DNA of 64,000 bases from Diploscapter coronatus (taxonomy: Eukaryota; Nematoda; Chromadorea; Rhabditida; Rhabditidae), in the NCBI GenBank assembly GCA_964036155.1, contig OZ038423.1, positions 70,447,249-70,511,248 of the forward strand, written 5' to 3'. The position numbers were made by a program, and so were the translations under genes. The notes under the pieces were generated by a model. The model was not told the origin of the DNA. It was given only the letters and a program-made list of their open reading frames with translations, and ran no database searches. Below, piece after piece: positions 1 through 14,750 of this stretch; position 1 is the stretch's first letter; every line of letters starts with the position of its first letter.

Positions 1-124
1 ATATTCAATTTAGAGTTTTTTTGTGTTTATCACTCTCAGCCTTTTTTCCTATGCACAATTTCTTCCAAAATAGGCTGATAGATATAAGATGCCTGAGTTA
101 TAAAATTACTGTAATTGCCCCCAC

Positions 125-1792
125 CTGAGCGACGTATTGGAAATCCCTAAGGTAGGCCTTTGGCTTGTACCCGTTAGCGAGCGCAAACTCCTCGGACATA
201 ATCAGCGCGGCCGAGGCGCCGTCCGTCAGATACGAGGCATTCCCGGCCGTCACCGTTCCGCCTGCATTCTTCACGAAAGCCGGCTTCAGTTTGGCCATCT
301 GAGGAGAATTCGAATAAAATAGAGCCTATCATAATATCACTCTTTTCTGAATTGCGGATAAAGAATTGATCTCAAATTTTTCAAAAATTCAAAAAAAAAT
401 AATAATAGACCGATGAAATATACCTGCTCCATGGTGGAGACCCTGATTCCGTTGTCCTTGGCTACAGTAGTCGGCTTCTTGCCCTCGAGGAATACAGGAA
501 TTATGTCTTTGAGTTTGCCTGCGTCAGAGGCCTGCTGCGCCAGAGTGTGGGAACGGATGGCGAATTCGTCTTGCTCTCTGAAAGATAAAAAAAAAAAGTT
601 TAATCAGGAGATTTCGAGGGAAAAACCTCCTGGAAACATTGAACGCTGCCGCGAGTCTGTCACCGGAGTGACCCATAGTTTCTCCACTTGAAAATTCAGC
701 CACCGCGGGCAGTTCGGGGGCCAGCAGATTCTTCACGATTTCACTTCCTAGAAAATTAGCATAAAACTTTATCCTTAGCATTTTCGAGGTAGTTGTATGT
801 TTACATATACGAACTCATATAGAGGACGATAGGGAAATGACTCATCTACCTAGAGACCCTGAGACGATTTGGGTCTGACTCGAAGATGAACTTTATCCCT
901 TCCCTATTTTCTCCTTTAATAAAATTCGCCATTACCTCACATTGCGGACCCCCCTCCCTATATTTTTGGGTCTGACCCGAATACTCCCCCCTAAGTCTGT
1001 TTCCGTCTCGACTAATTCGTGTGCAACTACTTCCGTGGGCTGCTTCGTTATTTTTCAAAATGTTGCAAATCACCAATTTTGAGTTTGTCGGGAATGGTCT
1101 TGGCCTTCTGAAGAGTGAGCATGGCCTTGCGAGCCTTTCTGTTGTAGCGAATTGGCACGTCTGAGAGCAGCTCCACGCCGCCCACAATTGCAGTGTCGAT
1201 GTAGCCCGTGGCCTGGGAAATTTTGAAAATACGAGAAAATATAGTAAAAAATCATACGATCATTCCCATCGCATCCGTCATCGCGACATTCGCTGAGATA
1301 CAGGCCAGAGTGACCGTATTGCAGGGAACCTGGAAGTTTCTAGTGTTTTTTATTTTAACAATTTTTCAACACCTTATCAGGAACCCCGGCCAGCAAAGCG
1401 GCCTCCCTAGCGATGTTGCTCGTTTTGGGCTCCTGAATCACTGTTCCGCAAATGATGTGGCCGATGTCCTTGTAGGGGATCTTCGTGCGAGACACCAGGG
1501 CTGAACAATAAAAGGTAAAAAACAACACAAAAGATTAAAAGTTAGGCGAATTACCTCTGATAGCCTCCTTCTGCAGGTCGACGGCCATCAGGTCCTTGAA
1601 GACGGTGCCGGACTGCACGAACGGGGTGCGCACCGCATCCACCAACACGATGTTAGGGCCCTGGAGTGGGGAAAATTAGCAGGAATTCAAAATTCGACCA
1701 TTTCTGACCTTACGACTTTTTGCCTGAGGCGCCGCGGCCGCGAAATTTCTGACGGACTGACCGACGAGTGCGGAATGCGAAACTCGAAGCAT
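125..1792 (-). CDS. HADHB: Mitochondrial trifunctional protein beta subunit (3-ketoacyl-CoA thiolase), C-terminus off window
   Basis: Catalyses the last, thiolytic step of long-chain fatty acid beta-oxidation in mitochondria as partner of the HADHA alpha subunit. Translated minus-strand exons follow the family in order: an Ala/Arg-rich presequence ([11 protein letters not shown] then [10 protein letters not shown]), [32 protein letters not shown], the nucleophile region [12 protein letters not shown] (active Cys in ACISAN), [39 protein letters not shown] and [10 protein letters not shown]. The last visible exon ends at 125 after FQYVAQ; the C-terminal GHPFGATG and CAGGQG region must lie to the left of the window. 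Introns are short except 747-1068. The start at 1792 is chosen because the presequence begins there and a TTTTCAG lies 18 nt upstream. TTC38 lies upstream on the same strand. The identity is secure; the precise exon edges are by eye. Confidence 0.95.
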
Positions 1793-1809
1793 TCTCCAAG
1801 TCTGTGGAG

Positions 1810-1957
1810 CTGAAAATTTGAAATAAACTCAAAAACGGGTACAAAATACAGAGAAAATAACGAAACGGGGTCAAAGTCTCTCTTCAAAGCAGGATACGCC
1901 CCCTTGCAATTGCACTGCACAATAAGCATTTAGCAATGATAAAAATGAATTTTTATT
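1810..1957 (-). promoter_or_regulatory. Candidate operon junction: poly(A) signal plus trans-splice acceptor
   Basis: On the minus strand, between the TTC38 stop (2004) and the HADHB start (1792), there is an AATAAA at 1957-1952. About 140 nt later comes a U-rich TTTCAAATTTTCAG acceptor (CAG at 1812-1810), followed 17 nt on by the HADHB ATG. This order and spacing match nematode operon junctions, where the upstream message is cleaved and the downstream one receives a spliced leader. It could instead be an ordinary 5' UTR intron of HADHB. Confidence 0.5.
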
Positions 1958-2003
1958 GCGAAAAATGAAGTGAATAAATTATTATTACACGTAGATAAGG
2001 TAA

Positions 2004-4138
2004 TCACATGTGTGAAGGCGCGTGATTTTCCCTGAACTTCGAAGCTAATCTTTCCGAAACTGGTCCTTTCTTCTTCAGCTTGTTTCTTTCGTTTAGCAGA
2101 GTTCTAAAATCGCGAAAATAAGCTTTTTAGATTGGGAAAATTTGATCTTTACTCGACTAATGCATTGTGTTCTCGGTTTTTGGACAGAATGCAGGCGTGA
2201 ATTAGGGTCTGCGTGAAGATGTCCCTCTGAAGATTGTTTAATTTTCGAAAAATGAGCTGAATTTCAGGAAACTTTGTCGAACCTGGGCGTTGCTGCCTCC
2301 GATTCGGTAAATGTGTTGCCTAATGGGCAGCATTTTTTCGGCGGCCAGTTCATATTTCTCGCGTTCAAAGGCCATCATTCCCTCGTACAGACTCAGTCCG
2401 ACTAATTGACAGATTTTCGCATTGTCTTCGTCCGAGCAACTAAAAATTTGAACTCTACAAAATTTAAAAAATTTAAAAATTTGGAAAGTTCGTAAGGCAG
2501 TAAACTATCAATATTCCCATTAGTTCACTATCTCTCTTTCGACTATTTCTTACTACCTTATGAGCTTTATAAATCGGAAAAAGAGTGAATTCCAACTTGG
2601 TGTATTTCTTCAAGGATTCATAAAGATGGTTCTCGTTCTCCGCTTCACCCCGTCGACTCAGCAAAGGACCAAAATGCACATCGTTGAAGACGATCGTGTG
2701 ATCGTCCAAATGAGCAGACATATCTGGGATTTCACGCCATCTGAAAATCACCATTCTTTTCTCTGCGATTTTTGGCTCACTGTAGTTGTCATCCTCTTTT
2801 CCGAGAAATAGTATAGAGAAGGGAAGAGTGGATGGTAGGAGAGTGGGAACTACAGGGAATCCAACTTTTCTTTCGAATTACTTTTCCTCCACATTAATGC
2901 CCTCCATCTCTAATCGCCACAGCAGTGAGACCGCATCAACCATGTCCAACATCGAACCAGATTTCTTCAATCTTCGATTAATCTCGCTAAATGTTTCCTA
3001 ATCTCGGAGACCTTTGAAAAATTCGAACTTATCAAATAGAGTCAGTGGAGTTTCAAAGTCTTTTTCTTCAATGAAGAACAAGGAAAAATGCCAGTAGTTA
3101 TGGGGCGCTATGATCCAGCCGGGCTAAGCGATAAGATATCGTCGAGTATCAAATTATCAACAAACCTTCCAATCACTCTCAGTCTGCTGCATGAAAAGCT
3201 GGCCTTCTTTCCAACGAGCTTCCATCTCCAAGACGTGCGCCCGAGCGTGGGTCGCCCAACAGTCAAAGCGATTCAGCGATAAAGCCTGATAAGAGGATTT
3301 TTATTACTGATAAAGTAGCTATTTCTTATCACCTGAAGAGCATGCTTTTCGGCCTCTCGATATTCCTCGCATTCTTCAAGTCCAAATGCCAGCATACCAT
3401 GGAGATAGCTGAATCCTTATCGTTTACCCTTATCGCTGCTAAGGGCTTACCTATAACAAGGCTCATCAGGCTTCCACTTATCGATGACGTTCTTCACGGA
3501 GTCCCGCTTGCTCTGTGCATCGCCCATGAAGAAGTACGCGTCATGTGCAAATTTTAGGGCCATTAGATCGTTCGGATGGTCCTTCAAGATTTGCTCCCAC
3601 TTTTCGGCTGCGGATTTATGATATCCATTATCCCACAGAATGACGGCTTCTGTATGCAACTTCTCCCTGTCATTGCCGCGAATTTCGGCATCGAGCTTCA
3701 ACTTCTCCAGGTTCTGTTTGAATTCCTTGTCGACTCTTGGCGTGTGGCCTGTGCCTAATCCGGTCAATCCAAGCACAAAAGCTCTCGGAAGAACTTCAAA
3801 TTTAAATATCTTTTGCTTATTTAAATTTAAAATATAAGTATTACTTGCATCGGGATCAGCCTCAACCATTTTCTTCAGCGTTGAATCAATTCCCCCCAAT
3901 GCATCACAGTCCGACCAGGAAACTATCTGAAAATCTAGGCAATTTGTAATCCTTGGACATTTGAAATACCTGTCTAAGCAGCGCGTCGAATAACCTAGCA
4001 GCCTCGTTAGAGGTTGTCGATAATTCAAGAGCTGCGTCTTTCCAGGCCTAAAATATTATCTTCTTTCAAAGAAAAAGCTGCTGGTCTTCATCATTCTACC
4101 TGACAATCCCTGAGACTGTCTGCGCACCAAGAGGCCAT
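2004..4138 (-). CDS. TTC38: TTC38 homologue (tetratricopeptide repeat protein 38)
   Basis: A conserved TPR-type helical repeat protein of poorly known function, found from bacteria to man. The first exon gives MASWCADSLRDCQ and the second AWKDAALELSTTSNEAARLF, matching the family N-terminus closely. Further diagnostic blocks are KWEQILKDHPNDLMALKF, HDAYFFMGDAQSKRDSV, DDHTIVFNDVHF, PIRQHIYRIGGSNAQ and RDIFTQTLIHA. The tail reads LLNERNKLKKKGPVSERL and ends at the TGA at 2004. The gene has around ten exons with 40-60 nt introns and looks full length, with no visible break. It is the upstream member of a putative operon with HADHB. TTC38 has no established biochemical activity, so none is assigned. 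Confidence 0.93.
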
Positions 4139-4467
4139 TATCTGTTCCGTATCTGAAAATTCTTGGATTTTCACTTTTTCGCAACGAAGATCGTGAATGA
4201 GGATTCTGATTGTGATGAGTTATTGGGGCGTATTTCCCCTTGCAGAATTGCGCATCAGTCAAATCAGCCGCATTGCATCATTTTCCTCTTTCAGAGACTC
4301 ACCCTTTGCCTGACTTTTCCTGTTTCGACCCCTTTTCCCTCACTTTTCCCCTTTCCCACCTATTCATTCTCACTAAAAGTTCCTTCGACTGTATTCCGAA
4401 GACTTATATATTACACGCTACTAACCTAGTCTGAAGGCTACAATTTGTATTCCATACCATCCTCGAA

Positions 4468-5651
4468 ATGCACAGTTTCCTAATGCGCACTTTAATCCTA
4501 ACTATGCTGAGTTTCGTGGAATTTGTCAGGTAAGAAAAATCCTTTCCTTTAGAAGTTTTGTAAGAAGCAATTACTTTTCGCTCCTATTCTTAACCGGTCA
4601 AAACTTTGCAAAAACATGGAAAATGCAAATGCTTTCAAACGCCTTTCCATTTTTGACATGAAAATGGAAATATGAAATTACTTGAAAACCGGAAAATATG
4701 ATGGGGAATTTGCAGCTCTTCGTGTACGCTACAAGATCATCAGGCTTGCGATGAAGTTTGTAAGGTTCGAAAATTTAAGCAATCAGGTTATAAATGAATA
4801 ATTTAAGATGGATAGTTTTTGGTACGGTCATTGTCAGGCATGGGACGGGATAAATTTTAGGTTTGATGAGATAAAATGATAACATTGACTTAAATACTAA
4901 TGAAATAATATCAGCTGTTCTTGCATTGAATACAGTCCGCCCCTAGATGGAAAAATCTGCGAGAGTCGACAGGAAAATTGCAATGGCAAATGTAAAGAAC
5001 AGGTAAAAGCAGAAAATCGAATGTTCAAAAGCTGCATAGTCAGTAAATTGATTGATATTATTTGGCCAGAGCTAAGAGAGTAACGGGTATTTGATAAGAA
5101 CATTTTCATAGTCCAAAAGCGCGAATTTCCGATTCAAAATGATAAGAAAGATAAATAGTGAATGTTATTGAGCGTTTCTTAAAATAGACACATTTTCTCT
5201 AGAAAAATGACCACCACATGTCGATAAAACTGACACTTTCATCGACAAAAACATTTTTTGATGAAAAGATGGAGAAATCGACAAATGCTAGTTGAATGTG
5301 CAGAAAGAAAATGGGAGAAAAGAGAATGTTGTTTACTATTTTGCGGAATAGAAAAGCTGAAGGAAAAGGGAAAGCCTCTAGAGAACATGTGATCAGCTAA
5401 GCAAGGGAGGAAAGGAGATTAGTCGCGCCTAAGTGACCTTCGAGTTGGTAGTTTTTAGAAAAAATATGTTAACTTCTACTAAAATATGCTAATTTTGAAT
5501 AAAACTTCGATTTCAGGGAGCTGAAGGAGGATTTTGTTACCCTCAGACGAATTCCAAAGGGAAACCCCAAACCGGCTGCGAGTGCTTCAAAGCTCTGCCG
5601 CAAACCAAGCGACGAAGAAAGCGCAGTTTCGATAAAATGTTCCAATTTTAA
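4468..5651 (+). CDS. Small secreted Cys-rich protein, unknown family
   Basis: The product is not recognised. Exon 1 (ATG at 4468) encodes a signal peptide (MHSFLMRTLILTMLSFVEFV). Later exons carry evenly spaced cysteines: SSSCTLQDHQACDEVC, then CSCIEYSPPLDGKICESRQ, ENCNGKCKEQ and GGFCYPQTNSKGKPQTGCEC. The C-terminus is basic (LPQTKRRRKRS) and stops at 5651. Join of exons 2 and 3: the Cys-rich frame requires exon 2 to end at TTTG before TAAGG, so the donor appears to lack a G; either a base is missing in the assembly or a small exon was missed. An AATAAA at 5731 would end the message inside the 3' end of the convergent Ly-6-like gene. The protein could be a toxin-like, antimicrobial or matrix peptide; the sequence does not say which. 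Confidence 0.6.
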
Positions 5652-5739
5652 GTAACAACTTTATTATTTAGCCGTATTTAATCGTAAACATGTAAACATT
5701 TCTATCTAGAAGTTCCGAAAAGAAAGGGAGAATAAAGAG

Positions 5740-6558
5740 CTACACAAGTTTCTGAATAAGAGAAAGCATGAATGATGCTGCAATGGCAATGAAGATCTGG
5801 TTTATTGTGGATCCATTGCAAAAATCTGTCGAACAGTAGCAATGTTTCGTGATCTAGAAATTGAGATTTTATCCATAAACTCCATTTTTATACTTACCAC
5901 TTTGTACCCCTTCTCATCCTTAGTGGCAATGTCGTAGCAGGTATTTGATGGGATTCCATTGTTATCTGCTCGGGTTGAGGCGCATCCCTATGATATATTG
6001 TTTATGCTAATTAAAGCTACAGTGTCTCAACCATAGTGTAGGTGTTCCATTTCACGTTGATCTTGTCCACACCCACTTGGTAGATCACTAAAATTTATAA
6101 TTCGAAAAGGTCGGTTTTATTTCCTGGACCTGATTTCTTTATGCAGAACAATCCATTCATGCATACGTTTTCTCCAGAAGTCGCGGAGCAATTACCTCTT
6201 AAAGGGACCTGAATTATGCGAGGCAAATAATGAAGAGGCGACAAAATCAAATAAAATACTTTATCACAAGTGTCTCAATGAAATTTCATTAGATTGTGCT
6301 AATCTATTTTATGCAACATTGATGTTGATCATATAAAGAACCCTATTCAAAATGCGATCTAAATTAAGTAAATAACTCACATCTTGCGTCAAATTCAATT
6401 TAGTGATGGCACCTTTGGCGATCGTCGGTACTGCATCAGCTCCACTGCAGGAATGACACTTCAACGACACCACAACTATAATTATTGACTATTGATGTAA
6501 TCAATTCTTCATAGTTACCCTGCAATAAACCGCTCAGAAATAATACTCTACCTAACAT
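5740..6558 (-). CDS. Ly-6/uPAR-like small cell-surface protein with GPI-type tail
   Basis: A predicted secreted three-finger-fold protein of the Ly-6/uPAR/HOT type. The signal peptide starts at 6558 (MLGRVLFLSGLLQVVVS) and runs straight into LKCHSCSG, the usual first two-Cys motif. Then follow NCSATSGENVCMNGLFC, VIYQVGVDKINVKW, GCASTRADNNGIPSNTCY and the closing KHCYCSTDFCNGS, which is the Cys-Asn signature of the fold. The C-terminal IFIAIAASFMLSLIQ is hydrophobic, as expected for a GPI-attachment signal. Five or six exons have 40-180 nt introns. Its stop lies 88 nt from the stop of the gene at 4468, tail to tail. In C. elegans such proteins include channel and signalling modulators, but no partner can be read here. 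Confidence 0.75.
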
Positions 6559-7357
6559 GATGGATGAAAACACCTGAAATTTTTCATCGAACTTCGTGAA
6601 AAAATGAGAAATGAAACTTTTGCGGAGACAAAACCGAGAATGTCTGAATGAAGTTGTGCATGTGGCGAATGGCGAATCGCGAATCCTGGCAACCAACAAT
6701 GGGCAGAGCATAATTCATAAATTGGTGATGAAATGCCGGTGCCTGGATACAGAATACAGCATAATGTAAATGTGTCTTTCTTTGAAATAACCCTCTGATC
6801 TTCAATTTTGAGAAGTCGAAAGTAAACTGACATGTATGTTTGGGGCCCATATATGGATGAAAATTTGCAAATCATTGACAAAGGGTCGGGCCGAGTTGAA
6901 ACTTGGCCCAAATAATTCTCTGATCTCATTATGCGATAGAAATCGAAATCTTCTTACAGAACGCAGCTGGATTTCAGGATATGAATAGATTCGAAATATG
7001 GAATCATGATCGTAGGGCCTGAATATTCGTCTATTTTTCGAGTCTACTATGTTTTGCTGTAGAAAGTGTTTCAAAAGTTGTTTTATGAAGTGACATGCCT
7101 ACATATACTTCGAGGAGTTTTCTGTGAAGTTAACGCATGAACATGAAAAAAGCGTTCAAATTTTGATCTTGTATCTGACAACTTTCAAATATCTCTGCAC
7201 GAGTATGTATGCTATTACTTTGCAGAAAGACGTGATATTGATTTTTCCCGCCTAGTGGTTTTGGACTAGAATATGCATTATTTCTGCAGTTGATTATTGC
7301 TAAATCTATAAGTTAATCATTTTAATTACCCTAATTGGAATATTAGCCTAATTAACT
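6559..7357. other. Intergenic, divergent promoter region
   Basis: This is the gap between the minus-strand Ly-6-like gene and the plus-strand CDK8 gene. Several minus-strand reading frames of 60-125 codons cross it, but they overlap one another, have no recognisable similarity, and one simply reads upstream through the Ly-6 start. I see no coding signal, repeat or RNA gene. Confidence 0.5.
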
Positions 7358-10469
<3,112 letters not shown>

Positions 10470-11376
10470 TCAGATTCTAACTATGACGTCATAATTGAAA
10501 TGATACTCATTTGTGAATGAAATATTGTGTTACTGGTATGCAGTTTCTCTGCAATTTAATGGTTTAATAAATTATAGCTGAACTGAAGTTTACCTAAATT
10601 ATTAAGCTTTTGAGGGTGCAAAGAATTAAGTATCATATGTGCGTCAAGACTTAGACTCGATAAGTTTATTCAAGTTCTTAGAGGTTGCCAGTAGCCCTAC
10701 ACTTTGAACCTGAAATTAAACCTGCCAAATTCCGTCTATTCAGGTAGTTTTTTTTATAGTATAAAATACAAATTTGCATCATGATTGTGTCCATAGCAAT
10801 TAAATTTTCTGAGAGCAATTAAAAATTAATGGCTTCTTCCTTTGATATCAAATCGAGGAAATTTGATCCTTCGAGATTATTCTATTCCAAAGAACGCATA
10901 TTCTATACGCTTGCAGACTTGCCTTTGATCAAATCAACCTCTCACCTCATTCCTTATCATTTTTGTCACTCACGTATAAAAAGGCACAGCGGGGGTAGTC
11001 TACGTACAATTATTCCAGATCAGATCATCTTGAGATCAATTTGAGCAATTTAATTAGAATCATCATTATTATTGATATTGGTTCCATTTTTCTCGATTTC
11101 AGCCAATTTTGCCAGTTTTTCTAGCGAATTTGCAATCTGTATCTTTTGAACGAATCAAAATATATAAAATATCGATCTTTGTTTAAAGATTGGAATTTTG
11201 TTTTTCTCAATATTCAAAACATATCATTTTTAGATCGTTCGATTTGATGCAAAAGGCTTCGAATTTTTCGCGAGGCCCCCGAAAATCTAAGCAGCGTCAG
11301 AGTCTGCTTAACTTATTATTCATTTGCTTTGCCCAGGATTTATTATCTTAAATCCTATTGCTTTATTTGAATTAAA
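10470..11376. other. Intergenic between CDK8 and the sugar transporter
   Basis: AT-rich sequence with an AATAAA at about 10565 that could end the CDK8 transcript. A 71-codon frame at 10829 has no similarity and no splice context. Nothing else stands out. Confidence 0.5.
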
Positions 11377-13783
11377 ATGCTGGCTCCTAAAGGAAAACTC
11401 GTTTCCTGTATTCTTTTGTACGGATTTCTGGGAATTGTCGTTAATTTTCCGGTAAGTACTCATTTTTAAAGTTTTTTCCAAATTAAATTTATTCAGGAAG
11501 GCTATACGAATTCATTCCCGAATACTTCATATCTGTCATTCCAGAAAATGATGAACGGGTCCTTTATCAAGCGGGGTTTGAAGGTAGATTTCTAAACAGA
11601 CTTTCGGTCAGAACGAAAAATTCTAGGGGAGGAGGCGCACTCAAAGCCAAATGTTTCTATAGAAAGTTGATACATAGGGGGGTACGCAACATAATTTTAT
11701 TGAAATTTTTGGCTTAGGGAGTACACACGGGAGAGCTGATTTAAGCGCTGTCTATACCTGTTTCTAAAAAAGATAAAATTTTAGAGCCTAAATTATAACT
11801 TTTAGGATGGTCTATCTTCGAGTACCTTTACTTGGCTCTGGTCTGCCACTTTGAATATTTGGTTTATCGGGTATTTGATCGGGACGTTTGCGACCCCATT
11901 TGTTACTGAAAACTACGGAAGAAAATGTACCATCAAATGGAGGTCTAGGTTTATGTTGAATACTTTAGGGTCACTAATAATCTCTAACGGAATTGCTCTA
12001 TTCGGCACATTTCTCGGGTTCATGTCAGCTATCTTTCAAATCCCTGAGCTGTTTATCATCAGTAGATTCGTGATTTCTATCGGAACTGGAATTTCATTTG
12101 GATCGTTAATGTTATTCATGCAGGTACTTTTGAAAGAAAACGATATCGAAAATTTGTTGCATTTTAGGAAACTTCACCAACAGAATATCGCGGCATGACT
12201 TCATTTATGTCTGAAACTGCCTTTATTGCTACGATAGTTCTCGGAGTCGGGTTTGGAATGGGTGGAGTTTTCGGGAAAAATCTTCCTGTATTAACTGGTA
12301 TTTGAAATATACAGTGCTTTATTGAAATTTATATTTAAAAATTCAGGTATCGCCCTAGTACCCGCGATACTTTCCATTCTGATTATGATACCATTGAAAG
12401 AAACCCCTAAATTTCTATTAATCAACCGACAAAACCGAAAAGCCGCCTTGGAATCTATCATATTTTATCAGGGTTATCGCGTAAAGTTTCAAAGAATTGT
12501 GCAATAATGACGAACTTAGGGGAGAAAAATGACGTCGAATCTATGCTCGATGAAATTTTGCTTGAAACAGAAGATGCGGACGAAAGAGAGCCGATTTGGC
12601 ATTCAGTGATTACGGTAATCAAGACTCCGGTTCTGAGATTGGCATTTATTATTGGATGTTTAGCGACACAGGTAGATTTTGATGAAACTATTCATTTTTA
12701 AATGCAAATTTTCAGACAATTGTACCCTCGTGGCCTCTACTCTATCTATCGACTGATATCTTATCGGTGCACTTTCCCGAAGACGAGGCTCAATATATCT
12801 CTTTGGGATTTATTGGGGCTAACTTTATTGCTGGTATTTGTGGGCTAGTTATCATTGAGAAGTAATTGCCATGTCTATTAATTATTCAAGCATAAACATA
12901 AATAATCTTACTACTCGATATTAGGAATATCTAGTTAAAATTTTTAATTTATCTAAAAATATTAATTTCAGAATCGGTAGACGACCTCTACTCTTAACTA
13001 TGGGATCCATTAATACTCTGTCTATCATTTTCTATGTGATCTTCGACAGACTAGCCTTCAGTGAGCCAAATTTCAAGTGGGGCACTGTAGCCTCCCTAAT
13101 TCTGTTCGGGGTTACATATGGGTAATTCTAATATTTATTTACTTTCTAATATTTGATGTTTAGAGTAGCCTTAGGACCTATCGCGTTCTTCATAACTTCT
13201 GAACTAGTCGTTCAAAAGTATCGCTCTGTCGTGCAATCTATGGTTTTTGCAGTCAACACGGTGGTCAACTTCACATTCTCATTCGTTACGCTTCCATTAT
13301 TTGACCAGTTTACGGTAATATTTTTGAAAAAAAAAACTTTATTTTAAAGAATATTCTAATTGTAGTCGATATCCTTTATATTTATCTTCGTCTGCCCTTC
13401 AATATTATCGCTGATTTACCTGTACTTCAAAATGCCAGAAACTCTGGGACGAGAAATCCATGAAGTCGTTGAAGAACTGGAAATGAAGTCTGGAAATGAA
13501 AAGAAAAAGCGAAATACTGTATTTCCTAAGGTGAGGCAAACTAAAATTTGCTATGAAACACAGGGGTGAGCAAAAGGCGATTTTTCTGGGACTGGGACGG
13601 GGACGGATAAATCTTATTCATCCCTAATGAAACAGTTAAATTTAGGTCATATCATCGTCTGACATTAACAAGAACCAGAACTATGGATCAAAGAATGTTG
13701 AACAGAATGATAAAGTTTCAATATCTTCTTCTGAAGGAACCTTAGATAGATCTGATAGTACTTTATTTACAAAACTCTATTGA
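11377..13783 (+). CDS. SLC2/GLUT-type sugar transporter (major facilitator superfamily)
   Basis: Predicted 12-TM plasma-membrane transporter for hexoses or related solutes. It opens MLAPKGKLVSCILLYGFLG (TM1). Family signatures appear in order: TENYGRKCTIK (GR[KR] after TM2), TSPTEYRGMTSFMSE (the E-x-x-RG loop), IMIPLKETPKFLLINR (ESPRYL-like cytoplasmic motif), EKIGRRPLLLT (second GRR) and YFKMPETLGREIHEVVEE (PETKG-like C-terminal motif). Eleven or so exons have phases that agree throughout. The Ser/Asn/Lys-rich cytoplasmic tail ends TKLY. The intron at 11585-11804 is about 220 nt and the one at 13532-13645 about 115 nt; the rest are short. The substrate cannot be told from sequence because the sugar-binding QxxQQ-type helix is not clearly conserved. 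Confidence 0.88.
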
Positions 13784-13912
13784 ATGAATTTAATAAATAT
13801 TTGTTTGCAAAGATATTGAAAACAAACAAACTAAAACTCAATTAGAGATAGTCATGGAGATTGGATGCATTGAGCGGAATGATCGATTTTTGCACGAAGC
13901 CCAGCTTTTGCA

Positions 13913-14531
13913 ATGAATCATCGCACATTTACTTTGGCTTATTTTATCGCAATTATTACTATAGGAGTGGTAATGCATTTTATTTGAGATAAATATAATT
14001 GAAGTTTAATTAAATTAAGTTAAATTCTCCATCATTTAAGCTTCAAGCCAAGAAGTTGAGCAAGTCAACAGCTCTAAGTTCACCAGTACTTAGTTTGTTT
14101 TTTTTTCAAAATCATTGAATTTAAGGTAAATAAAACTATCGATAGCAGTTCTCCTAAGTCCACGATTAGTGAGACTGCAGCTCATTATATCAAGAAGGCT
14201 GGAAATGCAGTAGATTTCAATTTAAATTAAAAATCTCAAATTTAAAGTATTTAAAAGATATCCTCAGCCATGAAAGGTGCTGTTGATGCTGTGTTAAGTT
14301 TGTTCAAAAATGGTAACGATAAAAGGAAGTCTAATGCGACTACGAAAGCTCCAATGACTATTAAATCTAATACTTCCACGAAGTAAGCTAATATTTATAT
14401 CAGGCTATATATGAAATTTCTTATTTTATTTTCCTCTTAGAGTACGCCAAATTCAAGTATTCAGTAAATTAAACGATAATAAGAAGTCTGTTGAGCAGAA
14501 AGAGGTGAAAAATCGCAAACATAAATCCTGA
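13913..14531 (+). CDS. Small secreted Lys/Ser/Thr-rich protein, unknown
   Basis: Not recognised. Exon 1 (13913) gives a signal peptide, MNHRTFTLAYFIAIITIGV. Following short exons encode LQAKKLSKSTALSSP, VNKTIDSSSPKSTISETA, ISSAMKGAVDAVLSLF, KSNATTKAPMTIKSN and a last exon starting VRQIQVFSKLNDNKK, ending RKHKS at 14531. There are no cysteines; two N-x-S/T sites are seen. The protein would be very basic, with one amphipathic stretch (AMKGAVDAVLSLFK). The joins around 14085 and 14210 are uncertain. It follows the transporter by 130 bp on the same strand, so co-transcription is possible. Signal plus basic amphipathic segment would fit a peptide precursor or matrix protein, but that is a guess. 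Confidence 0.5.
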
Positions 14532-14750
14532 TTTGGATAATTTTCCAAATATTTGATATTTTAATAAATGATATGTTAACCTCCTACAATGCACATAAAT
14601 TAGTCATGTCTGAATGTAAATATTAGCCTTATCTTTTCTTATTTGCCATGGCTTATCATAGAGCTTAAGCATTAAATAACGAATGAGTGTATCATCAATA
14701 AATTAATCGATAATGGTCATATTCATTGATTTATCACTCTTGAATTAAGC

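Noticed and set aside
1..124. Possible next HADHB exon
   Set aside because: No frame resembles the expected sequence after FQYVAQ; treated as intron running off the window.
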